This document shows, piece after piece, positions 44,139 through 56,179 of a stretch of DNA of 64,000 nucleotides. A program made the translations under genes and the position numbers. Under the pieces are notes generated by a model. The model made no database searches. It was not told the DNA's origin and was given only the letters and a program-made list of their open reading frames with translations. How positions within the stretch are numbered: the first letter of the stretch is position 1; every line of letters begins with the position of its first letter. Source of the DNA: Polytrichum commune (Eukaryota > Streptophyta > Polytrichopsida > Polytrichales > Polytrichaceae); contig OX485805.1 of assembly GCA_950295325.1 (NCBI GenBank), forward strand, positions 40,287,501 to 40,351,500, written 5' to 3'.

Positions 44139-44432
44139 TCACTCTCGTGTGATCGAATGCGAAGCTACTTGGCGGCTGCCTATTGTACACAGCACTCCCT
44201 TACTGGATGAATAAAAATAAGCTTGTGGAATCCGAGAACAGAATATACTGTGGGTGTGGGGGAAGAAATGGTGAGAGTCGCATAAGATATTGGCGGGGGG
44301 GGGGGAAGAAGAACCCAAGCGAAGTGATGACGACGACGTTGGTGGCCGGGAAGGCGACGGCGGGGGATGTAGCTTAGACTTGTGGGTCGGTGGGGAGTTG
44401 ACAGCAGCACCAGCAGCAGCGGCGGCAGCCAT
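44139..44432 (-). CDS. Possible Ala/Ser/Pro-rich N-terminal exon (tentative)
   Basis: An ATG in good context (CCACCATGG) at 44432 opens a frame beginning MAAAAAAGAAVNSPP, then SPSRPPTSSSSLRLGSSSPP. This resembles the N-terminus of many plant plastid-targeted or GC-rich first exons. It is open for 98 codons and no downstream exon is evident before the U-box gene 0.6 kb away. It may instead be an upstream open frame or random coding-like GC-rich DNA. Competing frames on both strands weaken the case. Confidence 0.2.
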   Translation of the reverse strand: MAAAAAAGAAVNSPPTHKSKLHPPPSPSRPPTSSSSLRLGSSSPPPANILCDSHHFFPHTHSIFCSRIPQAYFYSSSKGVLCTIGSRQVASHSITRE

Positions 44433-44745
44433 GGTGGATAGCAGCAGCCATGGCTGGCAATGGAAATGGCAACGCCGGGGGGAGGGGACGAAGAGAACAG
44501 GAAAGAGGAGGGAAAAAGGGCACGAGCCAAGCGACGGGAAACGGCCGCTGCGGGCTGACGTCCTTGTGGATCGCGGCTGCTGCCCTGCTTTTGACTTCCG
44601 TCCCCTGCCCTGCCGCCTGCCGCCTGCCGCGCCTGGACGGGATCTTGCGGCACGGCGCGGCACGTCACGGTTCTGGGGTTAGGGATAGAGACGGGGGACG
44701 CGGGCAGGGTGGGAAATTTTTCCATCAGGCTTGGAAGGAGTGTCA
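44180..44745. other. GC-rich, CpG-rich island
   Basis: This is the most GC-rich segment of the window, with many CG dinucleotides and a G11 run at 44295-44305, in otherwise AT-rich DNA. Such an island 0.7-1.2 kb upstream of the U-box start could mark a transcription start or an unmethylated promoter. Opposing frames of 100-180 codons arise from the composition. Confidence 0.6.
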
Positions 44746-44754
44746 GGTAAGGTA

Positions 44755-45690
44755 GATGGGTCTAAATGGTTAGTTTTTATGTGTAGCCCACTTCTCCTTA
44801 GGATCCGGAAAAATGCCCTATAATTGATTCGTTTCAAAACCAAAAAAGTTAGGCGGTCTATAATAACATTTATGAGAAACTAGGTAGGCATGAGTGTATT
44901 TGTTTTTGTTTTTTTTTGGCACGTAACGTATCTTACATACAACTCCTATGTATGGTAGCTTGTTTTTCATTCATTCATGACAAGCAAGTACGTGATATTA
45001 ACTTTTAGGGTTTAGGTTAAGCATGTTTAGTGTGCTAGTTAGGGTTGTGGGCAGTCATTTATTATGTCGTTTTGTGCTCATGTTCGATAAAGGTTGTTTG
45101 AGAATTTGCAAGCATGGTTACAAGGCGAAGGCAAAGGCAAATCAGTCATATGTTTCATTCCATGGACAAGGATGTGAGATTATTGAGTGTTGCAAGTGAT
45201 ATTGAAGTTTCGAATGCCCAAGTTTTTTAATGCACCAAATTTCCTAATATTTAGTCATTTTGATGGTAGTTTTTGTCCTTTCACTTAGGCCATCTGACCC
45301 AATTAATTCCCAAAAAAATGAGGTTTGATTACTTTTAATCATTTTCCGCCCAACATGCTATCAACCTATGGTAGTTCAAGACTATTAGCATATCCAAATT
45401 GAGGCCACAACAACTTTCCTCATGATTTTTGGAGGTCATATGATTATTTTATTTGTTATCAATGTGAAGATTATTGTGTTCATTGAATGAACATAAAGGT
45501 CTCCTTAATTTTGTTGTTTAATGAGCCTAGAATGGTGATCATATTTTGAGTGTGTGGTCCAATCTCTTTTAAACACTTGTCTTCATTGATATCCATTTTG
45601 GGGGCCACACCTAACCACATACCACTCAATATATGAGTGTCTAATTTGTGAGGTCAAATTACACCAAGATGAGGAAGCTGATTTTGTCCG
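44755..45690 (+). mobile_element. TA-type MITE copy, probably split by an insertion
   Basis: The left end GGTA|GATGGGTCTAAATGGTT is the family terminus next to TA. Family internal sequence resumes at about 45340 ('caacatgctatcaacc', 'gaggccacaac', 'catgatttttggaggtcat', 'gcctagaatggt') and runs to 'accactcaatatatgagtgtctaat' at about 45650. The 500 bp between are unrelated and may be a nested insertion. The right terminus is decayed. Confidence 0.5.
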
Positions 45691-45699
45691 TTTAGAACA

Positions 45700-46560
45700 A
45701 GAACTTGAAAAGAAAAAAAATCAAATCAATGTTTTGCAGGTGGTAAGGGGGGGGGAGAGGGGAACATTATATGGTCACTAATTTGTAACATAACAATCAT
45801 TGGTTTGGGTTCTTGAGCAATATTCATCATTGACCCACATTAACCATCTTGCAATCATTGGGTGTAACTAGAGAGAGTGTCACCTAACACTTAGCGCTAC
45901 ACAAGTAAAATAATAATAAAATGGCTCTCTAATCCAATATACCTACCAATTTTAATGTAGCCCTAATTGATACTTAGTGCACACGAACAATTGGGTCAAC
46001 CTTGCAAATAGGCATAAAGACTATTCGATATCTCAATATAAGAATATTGAGATATATAAATTCATTGCCAATTTATCTCAAATGACCTCAAGTACATTGA
46101 TTCGGGCCGCAAACTACTTGCACGGCTTTTATGTTGGACGAATGAGAGGTATGCTCGTATGCGACAATTCCCTTTGTTCCATCTCAACGAAGTAAGGCCC
46201 CGGTCGGAAGTCGGGCAGCATATACTTCTTTTTCTCCCGGGCAGGGTTCGGAGAGCAGTGGCCGGGTGGGGGGGTCTTGGAAAGCGGCAAGTACAGCTTG
46301 GTGGGTTGAGGGGGTCTTGGGAGGGGAAGACTTTCGGAGGGTGGCTGGTGACAAGGAAAGATAAATATATAAACACTTCTATATTCGGGAATCCCAACAA
46401 AGTCAACAGCTCTTTGACCAACTTTCCATAGGGTACACATATGTATCAGTTCCCCTCTTTGTCTAGCATCTTAGATTTTAATAAGGTACTGCTATATATG
46501 TATTGGAACTCGATCGGGACCCTGTTCACACTCGGCAACCACCTTGAACAAGTGTAATAG
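45700..46560. other. No gene recognised
   Basis: A G9 tract lies at 45747-45755. At 46170-46350 the sequence is G-rich, with overlapping frames on both strands and no domain. The words ATGAGAGGTATGCTCGTATG (46143) and ATGAGAGGTACATTCGTATG (57536) show that this part is repeated near 57.5 kb. Confidence 0.4.
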
Positions 46561-46683
46561 GGTACGAGTCCCATCGCCACACAATTTTCACTCATCATCC
46601 ATACCTCCTTACCTTACCACCTGAGACGGGACCATAGTATTGTCACTGTCCTCTTTACGTGCCACCAACAACTACTAGCTTAG

Positions 46684-46714
46684 CTAACCTAACCTAACCT
46701 AACCTAACCTAACC
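46684..46714 (+). repeat. (CTAAC)6 microsatellite
   Basis: There are six perfect pentamers. On the other strand this reads GTTAG. It is a simple repeat and not a plant telomere repeat. Confidence 0.85.
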
Positions 46715-47019
46715 CAACGTGGTGCAGGTAACCTAACTTACGAAGGTGTCCTATGGTGGTCATTTTAGAGGTGGTCACCAAAACATAGCGAACGCTTTGC
46801 TTTGGTCTACTTATTGTGGGATACCTTTGCGGTCTTCGTCACTAGAGTTGCGGTTGGGTTTTTTGGTTCGTTACTATACTAAACGTCTTGTTTGGTGTCG
46901 CATCGGAACCGGTCTACTATGATAGTTTATTTAGAGTGGGTTTTGTGATTCGTCAGGTTTAGCGTTCAGTGTCATGTGACACCTTCTTTAGCTATCGCCT
47001 AGATGTTGGATGTGCAAGA

Positions 47020-47031
47020 GGGGGGGGGGGG
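47020..47031 (+). repeat. G12 tract
   Basis: Twelve G lie in AT-rich surroundings. The reading frames across it depend on its exact length. Confidence 0.85.
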
Positions 47032-48144
47032 CTTAAGGGTGCGTGTAGAAAGCTATGTGAGGTCAATGATAGCATGGGTTCATTCACGGGGGTTGTTAGT
47101 TACAACATGCGTAGAAATATGGTACAATGGGGAGAAACGAGGAAAAGGAACCAAAAAGGGTATAAATACGCCATGGAAAGTAGCCCAATGTGTGATTTAT
47201 TAGATGTGCTTAAGGGTGTGGTTCATTTGGTAGGGAGAAATATATGGACTATAATCCAATTTGGAGATGGCGGTCGTAACCATTTTCTTCATATTTTCCT
47301 TAGAGTTCACATGAATTTCTTACTCGTTGCCAAAGGTCAAGGCCTTCATAAGACCAAGGTTCACGCCCTTCCCTCTCCCCCACCACCACCACACACAACA
47401 CATGAACGACTAACACCGATGAAACAAATCATATACAAATCATAGGGTATAGTTTAGTGCTTTATAAAATGCATTTATACATGCCAATAACCCCCTCTAA
47501 GATTTCCCATAAGTACATTTCATTTCTTTATGTGGAAGGGCAAAAGAACAATTGATAGGCAAAGACCACCCCAATTGAACACCCTCTGATCACATGTGTA
47601 TTCTAGTTTCAAAGTCGGACAATGTGGTGTCACTTAATTAGAAGTGATCGGGGCACGTCTCTAGTGTGTTTTATTTTCATTCGTCATCCATAATATTATC
47701 ATTGTCTTGATTATATGGCACCGTCAATTAACCTATTGTATGTATGCCACGTCCTATAGTAGTCAATTATAAATGATCAAAGTTAACTTTGCAATTTGTT
47801 GACTTGTGAAGATATTGTTGGCCATTGCCATTGCAACTATAACTTTTGGTTCGTTAATAGTCCACATGTAGTGTGGTGTTGCTCATTTCATGACGTTGCT
47901 CTTTAATGTGTCGTCATCCACACTACCCCAAGACTTGACCATAGTATTGTCACCGTCCACATTACGTGGCACCTCCAACTATCTTATTGTGGGACCTATA
48001 TGATGTCCTTGGTACAGTCATCAAAAAATATTGCCACCGTGACCAAAAATAGAGTATATCGACACGTAGCAAAGCTCATGGTCATTGTGGATTTCGGCCA
48101 TGGCTTTTTGGTTTGTAGAACATTTGTAGGTAGTGGGGTGTCAC

Positions 48145-49547
48145 TCAATTTATGGATATGAATGTGTGTGTCTTCCTCATGATGGTCTCCTTCCCATTCT
48201 TGACTTGGAGTCATTGGGTGGATCGTGGTGTATTCTATTTTTCACTACAATCACCACTATTAGAGATAAATGTGTATATAATAGGACTAACCTTTCGTTC
48301 ATCCCTCGTGAAGTACTAAAAACTTAGACATTTTTTTACAATCTCTCTCTCTCCCTCCACACAAGTTATATCACTACTAGGATATATAAGCTAGAACACG
48401 ATTCTAGTGGTGTATGGTGAGTGTGATTTGAGCGAATAACTATGAGGATAATTTTAATCAAATCAAACATACTTTACTTTATTTCTTTATAGATTGATGA
48501 TCCATTGCGTTGATATAGTTGTAGGCCTTCTTATGTGACATGAAGTTTTTTGAAGCAAATCGTTGTCACTTGTCAACTAATTTAGATGCATGGATTAAAT
48601 CAATCGACAAGAGTTGGCCGAGACCTAGCCAAAACGGCATGATGTTAGCATGTCCGATATTGTGTCTAATTTGTAGATTCATTTAAGCCTGAACGTATTT
48701 TTTATAACAATATAACACAAATAAGAAGTTATAAATGTTGGTTCTATGTTTATCAAATAAAGAGAAACGGCATTGGAACTATTGATGTTGGTGTGAATGA
48801 GGGACGCTTCACCTTGATCATAGCCGCGAGTTCATATGTGTACATAGTAGGGGCTATGGGACAAGTACTATTGTCGTTGATCAAATCTATTGATTTTTCA
48901 TAATAAGAAAGATTGAATCACTTATTTGATAACTTGTGACTCAATGGATTGAGAAGCAACTTCAAAGAAATATTGAAGATGATAAATAAGTGTGACACAA
49001 ATGAATTCAAATTCGAAGCAAAGTGCCATACGTCATTTTTTTTTACGAGTCCAAATCTCCTTACCAAATTACACGTCTCACCTCAAAACATCACCACTTC
49101 AGGCATCGAAGCTTGCTCATCACTTACGGTAGCGGTGGCAAGAGGTTGCGTGGGAATATTCTCTCGCTTTAAATCCACAAATCCCCACCACGTTCTTGAA
49201 TGCCACGTCTTAGAGTCACTTTTGTTACGTGCCTTGAATATGTTTAAAGAACCACCAAGTGTGGCCACATGTGTGTCATTCACGCCTTTGACCGGCACCG
49301 TTGCCGTTTGATTTGAGATAAATAATTGCTTCGGGCATGTGTGGAGTCACTTGAAATTCATGGTTGTTGACCGAAAACCAAGTAAAGTTCACAAAACTCC
49401 ACTTGTATATATACTAACTTATAATTGTTGACTCTCTCATATAATAGGATGTGGCAACACTAAAAAGGTTTGTTGGAGCGCACCACACCCTTACCAACAC
49501 ATGGTAATAAAACCTAGGGAACAAGGTTGGGAATCTTGGAAAAAAGA
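48145..49547. other. No gene recognised
   Basis: Frames at 48949-49311 (+) and 49083-49298 (-) overlap. The minus frame (PLATATVSDEQASMPEVVMF) looks somewhat coding-like but matches no family I know. A short imperfect palindrome starting CACTACTAGG lies at 48373-48413. Confidence 0.35.
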
Positions 49548-49560
49548 GGGGGGGGGGGGG
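49548..49560 (+). repeat. G13 tract
   Basis: This is the longest G run in the window, preceded by AAAAAAGA. Confidence 0.85.
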
Positions 49561-49979
49561 ACAAAACTTCATGTTGGAACTTTCTCTTTACCATTAATGT
49601 GGGAGTCAACAAGTGGTTGGGATAAAAAAGATCAAGGATTGCCACGTGTGTTAACCCTAGGGTTTGGATCTTAAGGTCAAGGCATCCTATAGTTGACCAT
49701 GTCTATTTAACCACTCACTAGGGCCATGTATTGTTCTCCCCCTTTAATATGATACGTTTGGTCGCGCAAGAAAGTGTCGTATGATTTGAATATCATATTT
49801 TGCATAATATGAAATTTTGGTCTCGAATGTCATCCTATCAAGACTTTTCAAGAAAATGGCATGATTTGATGTAAAGTGTCGTTTTGTATGCACAATGAAG
49901 ATACATAAGTGTGAAAGAACAATTTTATTAAAGAAATATGCTCACAACGTCACACAATATGAAGTTTATAAATTTACAT

Positions 49980-50479
49980 CACGGGTAGATCACTTAGTGC
50001 ATTTTAAAAACGACGTGCGGCATAATATAGAGAGGATTAAAATCATTTGAAATAAAAATTATAAAGGAATTCCAAATAATGAAGGGGCCATTAAATGTAG
50101 ACAATCCCATCATAAGTAAGTTAGATGGACATAAAACGTGGGCCATTATTTTTTTTGTAAAATTAATATAGGGGTTGAAGATAAGGATCCTAGGTATTAT
50201 TGTTTGCACCCTTCTTTGTTTCCATGCTTTCCCTCAACACTCGTCAATTGCGTTAGGAAGTAGATTAGCTTTTATTACTTAAAATGAATATAGAGTACAA
50301 AAAATTGCAGTGACTTGGACAATATAAGTAATGGAAGGGTGCAAACAAATGGGCCATTTTTGAAATTTAAGTAATTATAGGGAGGCTTTAATTCAACCCT
50401 TGAAGGTAAATAGCCCCAAAACAAAAAAAACCCCAGCCACACGTGGTGCACAAAAATGCCTTAGAGTGATCTACCCGTG
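49980..50479 (-). mobile_element. hAT-like MITE, 500 bp, copy B, 8-bp target duplication
   Basis: It has terminal inverted repeats CACGGGTAGATCACT (49980-49994) and the complement at 50465-50479. It is flanked by a perfect 8-bp duplication ATTTACAT (49972-49979 and 50480-50487). It is the reverse-oriented relative of 12082-12642, with the same subterminal blocks and about 60 bp missing from the middle. Both copies differ from the family at G/A in TIR position 10. It sits 35 bp from the Tigger-like relic but is not part of it. Confidence 0.88.
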
Positions 50480-50514
50480 ATTTACATACTCCCCGTGATG
50501 ATGTCCTCACCATA

Positions 50515-51660
50515 TCACACACTACGGAAGTAAGACTTTATTGCCTTTTGATGATGTTTGTTGATGTTGGAAATTGATATTTTGCTCAATTCATCCATAA
50601 AAGATTGCATGTTCATCACATCTACAACTGAAAGCTCCAAAGGATGCTCCACTGTAAAGTTTGATAGTAATTGGGAATACTCACGGGCTTGAGGAAGCTT
50701 CATTATTTGTGTTGGTTGGTCATCCACATCATTTCCCTCCGTTGACTCTTCATTCAAATCTAAACCCAAATGGAATTCTCTGCCATGTGCCAAATCCACC
50801 AACACAACCATGTTGTATTATGCATCAACAATTTCATGTCCTGCCAATTGCACATATTTTTCAATAGGCATTTCTTCACTTTCAAGTTTCAAAGAGGAAA
50901 TGAGACTTGCCAATTCATTTGTTGCTTCTTTCATTCTTTCATTCTCACGTTCATCGTCCATGGCAAAATTGGCACTCCAGTTTGCAATTAAAATCTTGGA
51001 CTTCCCCCAATTTTTTTGTATTGTTTGAAGATTTATCTCTCTCCATAATTGAGAGCACTACATAATAGATTGCCTTACATTAGGCACTATTTTCCTCAAG
51101 TCTTGGTGAGTAGTACAAGAATCAAACTCAGAGAGAATCCATGATAAGAGCTTCTTCTTATACAAAACTTTGAATGAAGGAATTATTCATTGATCCAAAA
51201 GTTGTACCACACTTGTAACATTAGGTGATAAGAAAACAATTATAATATTGCTCAACTACAAGGTTGAAAAAACAAATGATCCACCCTTACCAACATGCTT
51301 AAGGGAATAAGTAGTATAATTGTCCATAATTGAAAGTTTTCTTCCACTTTTGAGATTTGAAATGTACATTGAGGATCATCATCCAACTTTCAAATACATA
51401 CGATGTCATCTAATCTATTTGGTTTGCAAACTACCATACATAATTTGATGGCAGCCACCTTCCAAAGCATCTTGGGTGTAGAGATTTGTAAATAATCACA
51501 TGTTTCAACTTGTCAGTGTTTGTCATGTTTACAACAAAAGCAAGAGTGAGACGGTCCTTTTGAATTTAGTGCCCACGAAATATTCCTTGCGCTAGTGTCT
51601 TGTTTGGTTGGGCATAATAACAATATACCAATTTCATTCATATTGTAAACATCTTTCGTT
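50515..51660 (-). pseudogene. Tigger/pogo-like (CENP-B type) DDE transposase relic
   Basis: Conceptual translation with frameshifts gives DVYNMNEIGILLLCP (the family has NMDETG, so the first catalytic Asp is Asn), then HPRCFGRWLPS-like and LDDIVC-like pieces, KVEENFQLWTIILLI in one frame and MDNYTTYSLKHVGKGG in another (second catalytic Asp kept), VQLLDQ (third Asp kept), SFKVLYKKKLLSWILSEFD, QDLRKIVPNVRQSIM, a stop at 51058-51060 where Trp is expected, WREINLQTI, and the acidic tail ending in the 98-codon frame 50515-50811. Pogo/Tigger transposases cut and paste at TA sites. The N-terminal DNA-binding half is not recognisable and the gene is clearly dead. Confidence 0.75.
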
Positions 51661-51664
51661 GTTA

Positions 51665-52551
51665 TAAGCAATGCATAGGAGGTCATTGCTTACCAAATTG
51701 TGTGCAAGTTGTCTTGTGGGCAAACATGATCATCAACACCAATATTGTTGAACTTATAACCGGATTGAAAAGCATCCGCCACTCAATATTGTTGTCACCT
51801 CTAGGTCAAGAAATTGAAGAGTGGCATGGGCAAATCTAGGAGTATAAGCTGGAGAGGATTGAAATTTCCAATCTAAAGAGATGTGAGATTCACGTGTGAG
51901 GACAAAATTAAAATCAAGAAAAGAAACAACAACTTCAAAAATATGATACGTAGACCCATCGATCCCTACACCCTTAAAGTCCACTCAAAGCCAAGGACTC
52001 CAAAGTGCAACAATTGTTTTGAAACCAAGGTTAATTACATGACAAGTCAGGCCTAAAAATGCCATATTACAAGTGTCGTAGTCATAATATCATGGTAAAT
52101 TAACGCTAGAAAGCTTGGTCGATGGGAAATGCATCATATAATCGAGGTGTTGTATTATCAAGTGTCGTGTTATTAAGGTTAAATTGTAATGTCGACATAT
52201 ATGAGATTTATATTTTTTAGATGAATCGTCAAAGTTTATGTGGTGGTGACTTGTGATTGATTATAGTAGAGGTGCACATTCCTAATCAGATTCCCATCAA
52301 CAATCTATAGGGTACCAAAATTTTCATTAGGCCGGAATCAATAATGTCATGACACATGTCATGATTTTGAGTGTTGAAGTGAGGAGGAACGAGTAGTTAA
52401 AACAAGTAGTCATGACAAACTCTAAACATAAGTAATGTGTTCAGGACAACTTTTGGCTTCCAAAATTCATAGTAATTTCAATTTAATGAATAAATGTTGG
52501 AAAACTTAATATTTCCAATAATATCAATGCGTCCAATAGGATCAATAGGTT
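51665..52551. other. Flank of the transposase relic, no further gene recognised
   Basis: A minus frame at 51754-51984 (76 codons) may be the decayed N-terminal part of the transposase, but no helix-turn-helix motif is visible. Confidence 0.35.
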
Positions 52552-52590
52552 CCTAAACCCTAAACCCTAAACCCCAAACCCTAAACCCTT
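52552..52590 (+). repeat. Interstitial telomere-type repeat (CCCTAAA)n
   Basis: There are five CCCTAAA-type units, one changed to CCCCAAA. It is the second such site in the window, after 8233-8258, in the same orientation. Confidence 0.85.
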
Positions 52591-55500
52591 AACATGATAG
52601 TGGGTTGAATTTCCTTGGACATCAAAGGAGGTATGGAAATTCCAAGTTCATTGGAATGTAACCTTTGGCAATAAAAGCTTAGGAAGTGTGGCCACATTAA
52701 GGGTCACATCTCTTAGCAAGCAATGGATTGCAAATAGATTTGCTGGAAGAAGGGAACTTTGATAACCTTGGACTTAAAGTAAAGTTTGGATAGTCTTAGA
52801 GAAGATAGAATAATAAAACATTGTGCAAAATAACTCCATCTATGTTCACAATAAACCAACAAATAGTGATACCCAAATGGAAGAGTTATATTGGAAGGAG
52901 TTTCTTTATGATCCGATGGACCACATCTCTTGAAACTTTCAAACGGAAACATCTTATGACATTTTAAATCATGCAAATCTTTAAGCTTATCTTAAAAACA
53001 ATAGCCTTTTCAAGGCTTGCTTGAAGCTTTTTGTTGGGTGATATGTCATTGACAAATCGACGTAGAGTTCATAGCCTTGTTTAGTTGGCCCTCTGGCTAC
53101 ATGTAGCATGAATCTAGCTCCTACATGGGTCCAACTACTTTGGATGATCATCTCATCCAAGTTTTTTTTCTTCCAAATTGATTCCCTTTAAGAAACAAGT
53201 TCATCATGGAGTAGTTGGCCCACTTGTACGTCGCCAATTGCTTTGAAACTCTTGATGGCAATGAACTCAAAATAGACGCAAAACTTTATGTTATATGCGT
53301 TTTTGGAGTACTTTGCAAATAACTTCACTATTTGATTCTATGCGTTTGGCTTATTCGATAGAATGAAATAAACATTCAATACCTAAATGCCTAGGTCTAG
53401 TTCCAAAAAGTCGAAGGATTGCACATGAGTAGTTTTTGTTTACTTGAAGGAGTTCAAAATCTAAAGTAAAATCTTACATAAGCAGGCAAATGTATATTGA
53501 AGCTACAATCAAAATTTCAACATTATTGAACCATATTTGGATGAGTTATGATTCATTGCATGATTGCATCTAAAATAAATAAAACAAAATTATACTGTAA
53601 GAATAAATTTTTCGTCCAAATATTCATTTGTAGTAGAGACAATATGTATTTATATGTAGGTGAGAAGTTGCAAAGGAAGAAAGTTACAAGAGACACGTGA
53701 TTGAAGCATCCCATGATTTAGTTTGCTTTTAAGCACTCCAATTACAATTTCCTCATCGATGTAGAATGTACAAACTAGATCTTTTGCTCAATCCCAACAG
53801 TCCAAAGATGCATCGTAACCTAACTAAACATCTTGTGGAAAAAAAGGATCGTCAATCATAATTTGGGAATTGAGGATTTGGCCTTTTGACTAGGAATCGG
53901 CCACTTTGTGGACACCCATGCATTTAAGGGTTAAGTGTATTGAGACTCAATGTTATATAAATGATCCACAAGCCTAGGGGAAACTCTTTGAACGGAACCC
54001 TTCTCAACTTCTTTAAAATGGGTGTTACAAGCCTTGGAGCCATAACTAGCATGAGGAAGATGAAGGTCTTGGCCATCTTTGGCTATTACTTTTGCCCCCT
54101 TGCAAACCATTTGTTCTAGTTTTGGGAGAAGGAGTTAATTTTGCAACGTGTGCATCTTTCTACCGTCATCCGGGACTATTATATAACATTTGTGTTTTAC
54201 CAAGCTCACATTTTAACAATGCGGACTCAATGAAAAGGAGACATATGTTGGGTGCCATTCGTCATTGGCTCCCGAGGCTTCCATACGGACTCCAAATAAA
54301 CTTCAACCCTTGAGGTCAACACCTACTTACAAGCGTTTTTCAATCCCCCAAACTATATGGGCCTTGAGCCCTAGCCAAAGGGGGCGAGAAAAAAAAGAAA
54401 CCATTCTATTTGGGGGACCTTATAGTGTAGATGATGACTCCTACCGGTTGTGGACATTTGCATGACAATTTTACTCTCACAATGCCGTGTAAGCAAAGAC
54501 GTTTTTTTACAAGGACGATAAAGATGACTTGGCAAGAGTCATGTCAAACACCCTTGCCTTGTGGATATGAGGCCCACTTATTCCGTGTTGTGGATATCCG
54601 CTAGCTTGCGTGATTGAAAGGGACATTATCATGTCATAAGCAAAAGAATCTCAAATGTGGATAGTAGTACGGAATCCCAAGAAGGCTATTCTATTCTAAA
54701 AAATGGGGGGGGGGGTGGAGAGAGCTTTTTGGCATGTGACATTCTTTGTAGATGAAAAGCGTAAGTGTTTGGAATCTATTGTGACAAATTTAGGCAAATG
54801 CTAAAATTTCTCCAATTTCTAGAGACACATATGTTTTCCCTTCCTTTGGGGTTGAGGCGTTCAATAGGCCCGAGGAGATTACATTTGGATATACATAAAT
54901 ACATAAAATAAACATCTATGATTCTCACTGACGTGTATTCGAGTCCATTATCCCTATTTTGAACAAGAATCTTTTTGTTTCTTAGGTAAGGTTCATTGCG
55001 TATCCTTGTGATAGGTGGGGTGTTTGACAAAGTTATTACAACATCTCTCTAATAAGCCACCCCACGTGACATCTCCAGGATCCCATAACGGTCCACTCAA
55101 TAAGGAGATTCTTATTTGTTTAAAAAAGATTAAAAAAAACGAGAGAAAGAAAAAGAAACGTCAATGTTCTTGCACCAACATGAATGCGAGCCCATTCTCC
55201 TTGTATTGATGTTTGAATAATATGTAGGGGAGAGTCACGATGGATTTGATTTTGCTCAAAATTGTAGTTGATGATGATAGATCACCAAGGCTTGAACATA
55301 GAGTTTCTATTCTTTTATTCTTCTCTCCTCTTGTTGTTGGGTATGTAGTACATTATCAATGGAGTCTAGTGTCACATGTTGGACACTAGTCCAATAGTGT
55401 CATTACCAAATATTAAAATTGATGTATAAGTTACACTAATTGACAAGACATGTCTAATTGGTGTTACAACAAAGATCAACTAAGAAATGGAGTAAGAACA

Positions 55501-56175
55501 AGTGTTCCCTTGACATGAGATACTACACTAAATGTTTTATTTAGCGTCACTTACTATTTGAAATCACACAATGCTATAATTATTTACAGTATATCTCATG
55601 TTTTTGTCAACAAAGGTCACATTGGTTATTTGGACATTATAGAACTTTACTTGGTAAAAAAAATGTTAATAATTAAAAAAAGTAAAATAAAACACCGTGT
55701 ATCTTCAAAGAGTAAGTGGCACTATTACGATATTTAGTGAAGCATGTAATCCAAATTCTCATACCCATGAAATATATGACTTTAAGACTTGATGGAGCCT
55801 TGTAGAATATTAAGTATATAGGTCGCGCATGGAGCCTTTTGAACCTTTAATGGTTTAAAACGTTGGTAATTGACCATGTGATGTCTTGTGTGTTAGTGAT
55901 AAGAAATTGTTTCTCCATTATTTGAAGTATTTACAAAATTCAATATGTGTAAAAAAAATGAAGTACTTTAATGCCATTTCACAACCTATTTTGTAGTCAT
56001 TAATAGTCCACCCACACATACTGGTGCGGGCCACCAATGAATGGTCCCTACTAGCACCAGTTACATCCAGTGGCTCTCATTGGCTAAACCAACTCTAAAA
56101 GTGGTCCATGATGGTAGGTGTTGTTCACTACTTGCCCAGACCAGTAAGTGTAGGCATGCTATAACTTATCAAAGG
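52591..56175. other. Long intergenic stretch, no gene recognised
   Basis: Small frames (52713-52976 minus, 54092-54313 plus, 54776-55030 minus) show no domain. A G11 tract lies at 54705-54715. Repeated 'cactaaa...tttagtgtcac' words occur at about 55380-55560, similar to 5220-5545. No terminal repeats were found. Confidence 0.45.
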
Positions 56176-56179
56176 TAAG

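Larger units (their letters stand above)
46600..48140. repeat. Three diverged copies of an unnamed repeat
   Basis: The copies at about 46610-46960, 47690-47890 and 47920-48140 share 'ccatagtattgtcac(t/c)gtcc', 'acgtggcacc', 'cttattgtgggac', and 'ttttggtt(c/t)gt'. They are spaced irregularly. A frame of 158 codons at 46969-47445 lies between copies and has no known motif. Confidence 0.5.

Noticed and set aside
44290-44755. Plus-strand Gly/Arg-rich frames of 101-130 codons
   Set aside because: They arise from GC-rich composition, and opposite and alternative frames are equally open. There is no domain or splice support.
46684-46714. (CTAAC)n as an insect-type telomere repeat (TTAGG)
   Set aside because: It is six pentamers embedded in unique sequence, and the window otherwise carries plant-type CCCTAAA. 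It is best treated as a microsatellite.
46969-47445. 158-codon plus frame
   Set aside because: It runs through a G12 tract of uncertain length and a CACCACCACC run, lacks any motif, and sits between copies of a repeat.
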